In this document: piece by piece, positions 56,729-64,000 of the stretch
Numbering within the stretch: position 1 is the stretch's first letter
Layout: each line of letters starts with the position of its first letter
Source of the DNA: Marinomonas alcarazii
GTDB lineage: Bacteria; Pseudomonadota; Gammaproteobacteria; Pseudomonadales; Marinomonadaceae
Assembly: GCF_003208215.1 (NCBI RefSeq)
Contig: NZ_QKLW01000002.1
Coordinates: forward strand, 124,001-188,000
Direction: 5' to 3'
Length of the DNA: 64,000 nucleotides
Program-made: the position numbers and the translations under genes
The notes under the pieces: model-generated
Seen by the model: the letters and a program-made list of their open reading frames with translations, nothing else
What the model was told of the DNA's origin: nothing
Databases searched by the model: none

Positions 56729-57337
56729 ATGCGTGTCCAGTTTGATCAACTCAGTGCAAATCAGCGCTACCATTTGATCACTCAAACTATTACTCCACGC
56801 CCTATTGCGTGGATTTTAACCAAAAATGAGAGTGCAAGTTACAACCTTGCACCCTTTTCCTATTTTGCCCCCGTGTCATCGGACCCTGCCATTGTGATGG
56901 TTTCCATAGGAAACAAATCAGCAAACGTCGCCAAAGATACAAAAAACAACCTACTTCGAGAAAAGGAATGTGTCTTGCATATTCCGAGTGAAGAAGTAAT
57001 GAATGCAGTGAACGAAAGCTCGGCGACCTTAGCTTATGGTGAATCCGAAATACCCGCTTCAGGCATAACGTTAGCCGAATTCGCTGCAACGCTACCTCGA
57101 ATTAGCGAGGCAAAAGTCGCCATGCACTGTAAATTGTACGATGTACACTCAATCGAAAACGCTTCGTTTACGGCTGTTTTTCTTGAAATACTGGATATGT
57201 ATATTGATGAAGACCTTGTCACTCAAGAGTCTTCTAGGATTATGGTAGATAACCAAAAGCTCAACCCTCTCGCTCGACTCGGTGGCGATGATTATGCCCT
57301 TGTAGGCAAAACAGTGACGATGAAACGTCCTAATTAG
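56729..57337 (+). CDS. flavin reductase-like FMN-binding protein
   Basis: 202-residue flavin reductase-like domain protein (split barrel). N-terminal HLITQTITPRPIAWILT, then LAPFSYFAPVSSDPAIVMVSIG and DTKNNLLRE, common in FMN-dependent reductases or flavoredoxins. May supply reduced FMN; no oxygenase partner is certain. 27 bp before the large fusion gene, possibly co-transcribed. Confidence 0.87.
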   Translation: MRVQFDQLSANQRYHLITQTITPRPIAWILTKNESASYNLAPFSYFAPVSSDPAIVMVSIGNKSANVAKDTKNNLLREKECVLHIPSEEVMNAVNESSATLAYGESEIPASGITLAEFAATLPRISEAKVAMHCKLYDVHSIENASFTAVFLEILDMYIDEDLVTQESSRIMVDNQKLNPLARLGGDDYALVGKTVTMKRPN

Positions 57338-57364
57338 GGCATCACAGATTTGAGGTAAACAAAT

Positions 57365-59980
57365 ATGGACGTAAAAAAACACATAAAAACTTTCCCCTTT
57401 ATGGCTGATGTTGACAGTGAATTAATGGCATCTCTCACAGATCTAGCCAGCATAAAATCACTGAAAGCAGGCGAAGTGTTAGCCAAGCAATTTGAAATAG
57501 GTCAGCACATCTATTTCTTATTGGAGGGTGAAGTTTCCATTTCAGTTCCATTGCAAGATACTGGCAAATCCTACAACGTAGGCGTTATAAACAATCTTCT
57601 TTCGCCAATAGGTTGGTCTGCTTTCCGTCACCCTTCACGCTACGCCACCACCTTTACCGCCACAAAATCCACCAAACTCATCATGTGGCCTCTGGTGGAA
57701 CTACAAAAAATACTCGATGCAAACCTAGTATTTGCCTCTCGTTTTTTGCAGTTCGTTTACCAAGAATCGTTACCTGTTCTAACCAATGTTCAAAACCAAA
57801 CCCGACCATTCTTTTCTAATGAAACACTGGCGTTTGAAGAAACACGCCCATTGATCGATTCCGAAACACAAGTTCACGCACTAAAAGATGCGATTAGCTT
57901 GCTGAATTACGCACCATTTTGTGAAACATTCACTCAAGCTGAGATACATGCTCTCGCCAAAAAGTCCTCTATTTTATTGGCTCATCAAGGCGACATACTC
58001 AGTCAGCAAGACCAACCCGCAGACGGTTTATACCTCCTTATAAAAGGCAAAGTCGTAGTCAGTTACCAAACTGAAGCCGGTGACATCATTACCACTCGCA
58101 CCATTTCACGCCCTGGAACCGTGCTTGCTTGGGCAACCCAAGATGCCGCAATGAAAAACCGAGCGTCCATTATTTCATCTCGAGACAGCAGCGTTCTATT
58201 TATCGCGCGAGATGATTTACTGGCCATATTCGAAGACAATCCAAAATTCTCAGTAAAATACTTATACCGCCTAATCTGGTTAATTGGCGCACATCTACTG
58301 GCCGCCAGAATGCGTTACTTATCTCAGATAGCCAACGACGAAGTGCTCGCGGTGAGTAACGTGATTGAGCAAAATGCAGCCTTGTTACCGGTTAGCTCTC
58401 CACTTTATAAAGTCAGCGAGCTTCTCAAAAGCGCGGTCACAACAGATGAAGCATTTGGCGTACTCTACAAATGCTTGCATTTTGGCCGCGTATTGGAGCG
58501 CACCATTTCTGGTATGTGTCTGGACATTTTAAAAGATCTACAGCGAGAGAATGCCTTTTATCGCCACCTACAAAACGTCTATGACACCATTAATAGCTTG
58601 CCGAAAGACACGCCTGCGCTTGATGCTCGACGACTAGGAACAGAGCTGTTTAAACAAGCTTTCCAGCAAGTACCCTATGTGATCAAAGGCTTAGAAAATC
58701 TACCTAAAAAAGCCGGCTCACTGTTTATCTACAATCACTTGCTAGGATCCCCAACCAACCGCCTACCTAACGGTTTTCGATTCTCTATGGATGCGCAATT
58801 TATTAGCGCCATGGTCATTGATAATGAATATGGTGTTTCTGGGCAGAGAGTGGTTCGCCGCAGCAAGGAAAGTGAATTCTGGCGTGATGATTTTTACAGT
58901 CGATTTGGTAATGTGTTTATTAATAGCTGGGAAGATCTAGCTAAAGACACACCCGAACACGATGCTTTTATTAAGCAGTCACAAGAAACATTACGACAAA
59001 ATTTCCCATTGATGATTTCACCAGAGGGACAAAGCTTCGGCACCCATCAATCACCAGGTAGTTTTTTACCTCATGCTTTTGAGTTAGCTGGATCCATGGG
59101 CAGCGACGAACCTTGGATAGTGCCGATTGTTGTAGCGAACTTTGATAAACGAGCTGATCACAACCTCTATACTGTCATCATCAAGCCAGCGTTTAAACTT
59201 TCAAGCAGAGTCGATTACACAGATAAAAAAGCGTTAAATACGTTTTTGCTATCTTACCAAGAAGAATACAAAGGCTACGTTGAAGAAGCTGTCGAACTAT
59301 CAAGAGAGATTCGACAATACCCTATTTTTAGCGGGAAAAATGGCTACCGCTCCAATGTCATGAGCCTAAATCAGATCGATGTTGAATTTGAATCTGATGT
59401 TCGCGAACTTGAATTTCATTTAGCTTATCAAGTTTACAAAGACCGACCTGTTGCTTTTTACGGTTCTTCCACTATGCGTTTGTGGACCGATTTTGCGAAT
59501 AATTTCCGTGACAAAGGCGGAATTAATTTAGGGTTTGGCGGTGCAACACTAGAGGCGTGTGTGTACTACTTTGAGCGCATTATTCTGCCACACAACCCAC
59601 GCTCTATGGTGATCTACGCTGGCGATAATGACATAGGAAATCATTATGACAGCAACAAAGTGGTTGAACTCTATATCGAACTGTTGCAAAAAATTGACCG
59701 ACACTTGCCTGGCATTCCGGTGACCTTAATCAGCATCAAGTGCAGCCCTGCTCGCATGAAAATGCGTGACACCATAGAGAAAGCCAACCAGCAGTTAGCA
59801 CGCTTGGCTAAAACACGACCAAATACTCAATACTTAGACTTATTCTCGGCATTACTGGACAAAAACGGGGAGATAAAAGACACACTTTTTGAAGGTGACA
59901 GGCTTCACCTCAATGAAAAAGCCTACCAACTGTGGACCAATCAACTGCTTCAAAACGAAAGTTTTATCTTTCAAAAGTAG
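57365..59980 (+). CDS. fusion of two cyclic-nucleotide-binding domains, acyltransferase and SGNH hydrolase
   Basis: 871-residue multidomain protein. Two cNMP-binding-like domains (about 10-125 and 195-310; ILSQQDQPADGLYLLIKGKVVV), a helical linker, a PlsC-like acyltransferase region (about 450-640; FIYNHLLGSPTN, ISPEGQSFG) and a C-terminal SGNH/GDSL hydrolase (696-868; Ser in YGSSTMRLW, Gly in LGFGG, Asn in AGDNDI, Asp and His in DRLHL). It may couple cAMP or c-di-GMP sensing to lipid synthesis or remodelling. No classic signal peptide; cytoplasmic or membrane-associated. The acyltransferase lacks a textbook HX4D (Asn-His-Leu-Leu-Gly-Ser), so that activity is uncertain. Confidence 0.82.
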   Translation: MDVKKHIKTFPFMADVDSELMASLTDLASIKSLKAGEVLAKQFEIGQHIYFLLEGEVSISVPLQDTGKSYNVGVINNLLSPIGWSAFRHPSRYATTFTATKSTKLIMWPLVELQKILDANLVFASRFLQFVYQESLPVLTNVQNQTRPFFSNETLAFEETRPLIDSETQVHALKDAISLLNYAPFCETFTQAEIHALAKKSSILLAHQGDILSQQDQPADGLYLLIKGKVVVSYQTEAGDIITTRTISRPGTVLAWATQDAAMKNRASIISSRDSSVLFIARDDLLAIFEDNPKFSVKYLYRLIWLIGAHLLAARMRYLSQIANDEVLAVSNVIEQNAALLPVSSPLYKVSELLKSAVTTDEAFGVLYKCLHFGRVLERTISGMCLDILKDLQRENAFYRHLQNVYDTINSLPKDTPALDARRLGTELFKQAFQQVPYVIKGLENLPKKAGSLFIYNHLLGSPTNRLPNGFRFSMDAQFISAMVIDNEYGVSGQRVVRRSKESEFWRDDFYSRFGNVFINSWEDLAKDTPEHDAFIKQSQETLRQNFPLMISPEGQSFGTHQSPGSFLPHAFELAGSMGSDEPWIVPIVVANFDKRADHNLYTVIIKPAFKLSSRVDYTDKKALNTFLLSYQEEYKGYVEEAVELSREIRQYPIFSGKNGYRSNVMSLNQIDVEFESDVRELEFHLAYQVYKDRPVAFYGSSTMRLWTDFANNFRDKGGINLGFGGATLEACVYYFERIILPHNPRSMVIYAGDNDIGNHYDSNKVVELYIELLQKIDRHLPGIPVTLISIKCSPARMKMRDTIEKANQQLARLAKTRPNTQYLDLFSALLDKNGEIKDTLFEGDRLHLNEKAYQLWTNQLLQNESFIFQK

Positions 59981-60336
59981 CGAGAAGTGAAATCCCCAGC
60001 ATTGGTTAATATGCTGGGGATTTCAGTCCACGCCAGAATACAGTCACTGGCGCATTTCACAACATCAGAATGGCACGAAAAAATGCTTACCTGTATTGAC
60101 CTTTATTTAAAAAAAGGCCAGCATAGAAGCACAAATTATCTAGCAGAATAAAGACTTATTACTTTATGAATAACCAGATCTTAAATAAACGCAACGGCGA
60201 TAAACGTAAGGCTAAGAAGCTCTGCGGCGCTGACGTGTGGATGTAAGATTTTAAACAACTCACCGGCAGCATTCTCGCTGACGGTTTAACGCTTTTCTCA
60301 GCAGAATGCATACCGGCCTAACAAGAAGGCAACAGT
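59981..60336. other. intergenic region with terminator; no clear gene
   Basis: After a terminator at 59991-60026 there is AT-rich sequence before dapA. A 26-codon frame (60166-60246) has no ribosome site and is not believed. Promoter for dapA probably lies near 60250-60320. Confidence 0.5.
59991..60026 (+). terminator. rho-independent-like terminator after the fusion gene
   Basis: AAATCCCCAGCAT / ATGCTGGGGATTT inverted repeat with a short loop and T-rich tail. Confidence 0.8.
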
Positions 60337-61209
60337 ATGTTCTACGGTGCAATAACAGCATTAATCACTCCCTTTCGAAATGGTCAGCTGGATGAAGAAG
60401 CCCTGCGCAAAATTGTTCGCTGGCAAATAGATCAAGGCATTAACGGCTTGGTTCCAGTTGGCACAACGGGTGAATCGCCTACCCTGAGTGAACATGAACA
60501 CAAACGCGTCATTGAGATCACCGTTCAAGAAACCAATAAAGCGGTTCCAGTACTTGCTGGTGCAGGTTCTAACAATCCTGTTGAAGCGGTAAACTATTCT
60601 GAATTTGCTTACCAAGCTGGTGCAGATGCCACATTACATGTTGCTGGTTACTACAACCGTCCGAATCAAACTGGTTTGTACGAACACTTCAAATACGTAC
60701 ACGACAATAGCAAACTCCCTATCATTCTTTACAACATCCCACCACGCGCTGTTGTTGGTTTAGAGGTGGCAACACTATCTCGCCTTGCGGAATTACCAAG
60801 AATCATCGGTGTAAAAGACGCCACTGGCGATCTAACGCGCCCTATTCGCGAGCGAGCGCTGATCAATAAACCATTTAGCTTTTTAAGCGGTGACGATGTT
60901 ACCACGGTGGCCTATAACGTCGGCGGTGGTAATGGCTGCATTTCTGTTACTTCTAACGTCGCACCAAAACAGGTTGTTGAATTGCAGCGCCTATGTCGTG
61001 AAGGCAATTATGTAGAAGCTGCACAATTGCAAGACAAGCTATTTGCTTTGCACAGCGCTTTGTTTATCGAACCAAATCCGGCTGGACCAAAATACGCAAT
61101 GTCATTACTTGGGCTATGCACAGAAGAGTGTCGATTACCCATGGTCACTCTTCAAGACAGCACAAAAGCCACCATTCGCAAAATTATGGAAGAGCTAGAG
61201 CTTATCTAA
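60337..61209 (+). CDS. dapA: 4-hydroxy-tetrahydrodipicolinate synthase
   Basis: 290-residue TIM-barrel aldolase condensing pyruvate and aspartate semialdehyde, first step of lysine and diaminopimelate synthesis. MFYGAITALITPF start, GLVPVGTTGESPTLS, YYNRPNQTGLYEHF, LYNIPPRAV (Tyr), Schiff-base Lys in IIGVKDATGDL and GGGNGCISVTSNVAP. Complete length. Followed by a strong terminator. Confidence 0.97.
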   Translation: MFYGAITALITPFRNGQLDEEALRKIVRWQIDQGINGLVPVGTTGESPTLSEHEHKRVIEITVQETNKAVPVLAGAGSNNPVEAVNYSEFAYQAGADATLHVAGYYNRPNQTGLYEHFKYVHDNSKLPIILYNIPPRAVVGLEVATLSRLAELPRIIGVKDATGDLTRPIRERALINKPFSFLSGDDVTTVAYNVGGGNGCISVTSNVAPKQVVELQRLCREGNYVEAAQLQDKLFALHSALFIEPNPAGPKYAMSLLGLCTEECRLPMVTLQDSTKATIRKIMEELELI

Positions 61210-61230
61210 AATTGGATTTGAAAATACCTG

Positions 61231-61264
61231 CATAAAAAAGCCCGTATCAGTGATACGGGCTTGT
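61231..61264 (+). terminator. rho-independent terminator after dapA
   Basis: AAAAAAGCCCGTATCA-GTGATACGGGC stem with a downstream TTGTTT, between convergent dapA and the YeaQ-type gene. Confidence 0.85.
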
Positions 61265-61281
61265 TTAAATAACACTTAACG

Positions 61282-61521
61282 TTAGGATTTAGCCAGCCGC
61301 ACAACATAAAGCAGAATAATTGCGCCAACTGTTGCCGTCACGAGCGACCCTAAAAAACTACCGGAATACAAACCAAGAAGCTGGAAGGTAAAACCGCCCA
61401 CAAAAGAACCAACAACACCAATAACAATATTACCGATCAAACCAAAGCCGCCGCCTTTCACTAACTGACCAGCTAACCAACCGGCTAACGCACCGATAAA
61501 CAAAAAAGCTAATATTTCCAT
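61282..61521 (-). CDS. GlsB/YeaQ/YmgE family small membrane protein
   Basis: 79-residue three-helix membrane protein of the transglycosylase-associated (YeaQ/YmgE) family: LFIGALAGWLAGQLVKGGGFGLIGNIVIGVVGSFVGG is typical (key: AGWLAGQLVKGGGFG, GNIVIGVVG). Often induced by stress; function unclear. Confidence 0.92.
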   Translation of the reverse strand: MEILAFLFIGALAGWLAGQLVKGGGFGLIGNIVIGVVGSFVGGFTFQLLGLYSGSFLGSLVTATVGAIILLYVVRLAKS

Positions 61522-61733
61522 AAAAATAATCCTTATCCTGTTTAGTGTGTCGTTTTAGACTAACACCTATTCATTTGAGCGCCTACAAAACTCACCCAAT
61601 CCCCTTTACAACTAACCCGTTTATTCTTTTTTCTGTGCCTTTGTCATGAAAGAGTCAGACTTTCTTAATAAATAAAGAAAGCGACACAGATCAGCCACCA
61701 GCCTAACCGAGATAATAAAATGCTCAAAAAAAA

Positions 61734-61763
61734 AAGGGCCAATACAATATTGGCCCTTTTTTT
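61734..61763 (-). terminator. rho-independent terminator of the GNAT gene
   Basis: AAAAGGGCCAATA / TATTGGCCCTTTT with long A and T runs on both sides; bidirectional in form but best placed after the minus-strand GNAT gene. Confidence 0.85.
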
Positions 61764-61801
61764 ACAGTCACTCGATATACTAAGTTCTGCGGTCTTACAA
61801 T

Positions 61802-62230
61802 TTATACGTTTAACTCAGAGGAAGAATTAAACGAGAACATTCGTACTTCGTCTCTTGGAAACCAGCCCATAGATTCATAAAAACCTTGGGCAGCCTTATT
61901 GTCCGAATGAACAAATAAATGGGTTTTAGCAATCCCTTGTTCCGCAAAGGCAGCAATGACTGTATTAACCAATTGCTTTCCAAGCCCTTCTCCACGAGAG
62001 CTAACGCTGACAGCCAAATGCTGCAGGTAACCCCGACGGCCGTCCGTACCAGCCAACACCGCACCAACCACCAAACCTTGCTTTTCTACTACAAAACTAA
62101 GTCCTGGGTTTTTCTTTAAATATAAGGCGATATTGTCTCGCGAATCGGCACCACGCAGACTCATAGATTCGGTGTTGCCCCACAAGGCCATCACTTGGTC
62201 ATAATCGGAAATTAACATTTCACGCAGCAC
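61802..62230 (-). CDS. GNAT-family N-acetyltransferase
   Basis: About 143 residues with the GNAT fold: LREMLISDYDQVMALW, YLQHLAVSVSSRGEGLGKQLV (acetyl-CoA R/Q-x-x-G-x-G/A loop in SRGEGLG) and NKAAQGFYESMGW. GTG at 62230 is preferred because AAGGAG lies six bases upstream and the family's start fits; ATGs at 62236 and 62269 are alternatives. Substrate unknown. Confidence 0.85.
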   Translation of the reverse strand: MLREMLISDYDQVMALWGNTESMSLRGADSRDNIALYLKKNPGLSFVVEKQGLVVGAVLAGTDGRRGYLQHLAVSVSSRGEGLGKQLVNTVIAAFAEQGIAKTHLFVHSDNKAAQGFYESMGWFPRDEVRMFSFNSSSELNV

Positions 62231-62278
62231 AAACATCTCCTTTGCCTTAACATTATGCACAACGAGCACGTTTCTAAA

Positions 62279-63142
62279 TTATTCCTGAACGTCCATATAC
62301 TTATTTGCCCAAACACGGTTTTCTTCCAAAGTAGAGTAACGTGTAGACAATTCAGAAGCATTCAAAGTGCCTTCAGCAATACCGCGCTGCTCACGCAAGC
62401 AATCGTAAGTCGCTTTAATCGCAGCAAAATACGCAGCATGACCATTAACAACAATTCGAACACCATTCGCAGCAAGACGCTCACGATCACGCAATTCTGG
62501 ATTATCGTACGCAACCAACATAATTGGAATTGAAATGTGCTGGCTGATTTCTTCTAGATGAGCAAAGTCACGGATACCAACCATACAAATACCATCGACA
62601 CCAACCGCTTGGTAAGCCTTAACACGGGAAATAGTCTCTTCGGTTGTCAACTGACCCGCATTGGTACGTGCAATAATGCTCATAATCGGATCAATACGCG
62701 CTTCTAGAGCCGCTTTCAATTTACCTACAGCTTCTTCTACAGGAATCAAATCTGTCGATTTGTGGCCATACTTCGCAGGCAACAACGTATCTTCTATCGT
62801 TAATGCTGCAACACCAGCTCGCTCAAGCTCAACAATAGTGCGCATCACATTTAATGCGTTGCCGTAACCATGGTCTGCATCCGCAATAATAGGCAAACGC
62901 GCCACACGACCAATTCGAGTCGCTTGCTCTGTAAATTCACTTAAAGTAATCAAAGCAAAATCTGGTGCAGCTAATACCTGCAAAGATGCAACAGAACCAC
63001 CTAAAATCCCAACTTCAAAGCCAAGATCTGCAGCAATACGAGCCGACATAGGATCAAATGTAGAAGCGGTGTAATAGCACTTTCCGCTTGCTAATAATGC
63101 TCTAAAGTCATTTCGTAAATCATGCTGGGAAGGTGTTGCCAT
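62279..63142 (-). CDS. PEP-mutase/isocitrate-lyase family, oxaloacetate decarboxylase-like
   Basis: 287-residue TIM-barrel protein resembling the Pseudomonas oxaloacetate decarboxylase group (PA4872-like) of the isocitrate lyase superfamily. Key segments are [39 protein letters not shown] (metal Asp), [12 protein letters not shown] and IIARTNAG. Start at ATG 63142 with AGGAG seven bases upstream; an earlier frame to 63175 lacks such a site. Activity assigned by family only. Confidence 0.87.
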   Translation of the reverse strand: MATPSQHDLRNDFRALLASGKCYYTASTFDPMSARIAADLGFEVGILGGSVASLQVLAAPDFALITLSEFTEQATRIGRVARLPIIADADHGYGNALNVMRTIVELERAGVAALTIEDTLLPAKYGHKSTDLIPVEEAVGKLKAALEARIDPIMSIIARTNAGQLTTEETISRVKAYQAVGVDGICMVGIRDFAHLEEISQHISIPIMLVAYDNPELRDRERLAANGVRIVVNGHAAYFAAIKATYDCLREQRGIAEGTLNASELSTRYSTLEENRVWANKYMDVQE

Positions 63143-63786
63143 AAATATACTCCTAAAAAAGTCACTAAATCTCATATTGAGATGTTTTCACGATGTAACA
63201 AGCGAAACCAAAACGAGGCAAAAATAAACGGGAAAGCGGATTTTATAGGGTATAAATGAGCATTTCGAGTTTGTTTTTCACAAAGTAATGACGTAGGCAG
63301 CAATCGCGCAAAATCTCACATAGTGTAAATGTGGCAGATTATACTCTCCTTGGGAGCTCGCTTCATCTAATTCAGACCAATTGGTTAGGTTTTGTAAGTA
63401 AATGACGGCCAAAAGAATGAAAAATTCGGTTAAATGAAAAAGACTTACAAACTATGAAAAAATCATGGATATTGTTTTAAGCGACTGACCACACTCAAGA
63501 ATGCCATTCAAAGTAAGAATGATTTTTTTGCTCATGGTATTCAAAAAATGCACAACCCAACACCATGACGTTGTTATTTTCCTACATAAAAAGTAAAAAA
63601 TCGTCATAAGAGATGATTTCTGAAATAAACTTTCTTGTTTTTTGAAAAAAATCGCGCATTAGGACTGTTTTTTGTACAGCCAAACAGTGACATAGACAAA
63701 TTCTAGGGATAACATACTGTCCCAGCATCCCCCCGTGCTCCCTTTTATAGATCTCACTCTTTATTGATAAATGTTAAGGTTCTCAC
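63143..63786. other. intergenic region before the antiporter
   Basis: AT-rich leader of the antiporter with no credible gene. An imperfect palindrome with arms ACTGTTT (63664-63670) and AAACAGT (63682-63688) may be a regulator site. Confidence 0.45.
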
Positions 63787-64000
63787 ATGAACGCTTGGTA
63801 TCTCATCTGTTTCTTATCGGCACTAGCGGTGTTTATCGCTTTTACCAACCAATACATACTAAAAATGCAAACAACAATCGCGATTACCACTGGATCCGTT
63901 GTTATTTCCTTACTTTTGATACTTGCAGTAAAGATGCTAGGCGATGAAACAGCCTTATTTATCACCCAAGTTGTTTCCGGCATCGACTTTAATCAGCTAT
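63787..64000 (+). CDS. CPA1-type sodium/proton antiporter, 5' part
   Basis: First 71 codons of a membrane protein that runs off the window. MNAWYLICFLSALAVFIAFTNQ followed by LKMQTTIAITTGSVVISLLLIL and FITQVVSGIDFNQL resembles the first two helices of CPA1 antiporters (xLKLPTTIGLM...iDFs pattern), which exchange sodium or potassium for protons at the inner membrane and suit a marine lifestyle. An opposite-strand frame here is a shadow. Family call based on a short fragment. Confidence 0.75.
   Translation, partial: MNAWYLICFLSALAVFIAFTNQYILKMQTTIAITTGSVVISLLLILAVKMLGDETALFITQVVSGIDFNQL

Noticed and set aside
60166-60246. 26-codon ORF before dapA
   Set aside because: No ribosome site and no similarity; too short to support.
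63783-63983. Minus-strand 66-codon ORF at the window end
   Set aside because: It is antisense to a coherent antiporter-like frame with hydrophobic helices.

Overview
The window looks like chromosome from a marine gammaproteobacterium of the Oceanospirillales, most like Marinomonas. That is inferred from moderate GC, the soxBDAG-purU sarcosine operon, the conserved orders miaB-ybeZ-ybeY-corC-lnt and ybeL-leuS-lptE-holA, and a rich set of c-di-GMP, light and osmolyte-type genes. No rRNA, tRNA, CRISPR array or prophage was seen.

Layout. 1-4.2 kb: the 3' end of a fused TRAP permease, a DEAD-box helicase, then an M23 endopeptidase whose gene overlaps a bactofilin gene by 91 bp. 4.2-10.8 kb: a Rho-like ATPase lacking the N-terminal RNA-binding domain, an ankyrin lipoprotein, a LuxR-type regulator, a decayed partial second copy of the rho-like gene, and a membrane diguanylate cyclase. 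11-20 kb: a membrane carrier, DUF1428, MYG1, a second ankyrin lipoprotein, an unknown exported protein, a spermidine-synthase remnant, gloA, a 50-residue basic protein, RNase Z, a TudS/DUF523 protein and a PPOX flavoprotein.

20.0-26.0 kb is the most unusual part. It is a small array of attC-like recombination sites with one gene or operon per interval, all on the minus strand. In three intervals the cassette stop codon lies inside the terminal box of the attC. No integrase is visible, so it is a cluster of attC sites lacking an integrase (CALIN) as far as this window shows. The cassettes carry a HExxH protein, a KAP P-loop NTPase, an esterase, a two-gene operon matching the Kiwa anti-phage system (KwaA membrane protein and KwaB DUF4868 protein), and a broken ORF. 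An IS200/RAYT-type transposase gene sits between the two half-sites next to the Kiwa cassette.

26-34.6 kb returns to housekeeping and accessory genes: M32 carboxypeptidase, a HigBA-type toxin-antitoxin pair with an operator-rich promoter, D-lactate dehydrogenase, a BLUF photoreceptor, a divergent GyrI-like/WYL-regulator pair, an esterase lipoprotein and a DUF3800 protein. 34.7-41 kb is the sarcosine oxidase operon with purU, which demethylates sarcosine and passes one-carbon units to folate. 41-46 kb holds a histone-deacetylase-like amidohydrolase, an HPt plus degenerate HD-GYP protein, an EVE protein and outer-membrane proteins. 45.8-56 kb holds the tRNA, ribosome and envelope genes (miaB to lnt, leuS, lptE, holA). 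56-64 kb holds a 2OG-Fe(II) oxygenase, a flavin reductase, an unusual cNMP-cNMP-acyltransferase-SGNH fusion, dapA, a YeaQ-type protein, a GNAT enzyme, a PEP-mutase-family decarboxylase and the start of a CPA1 antiporter.
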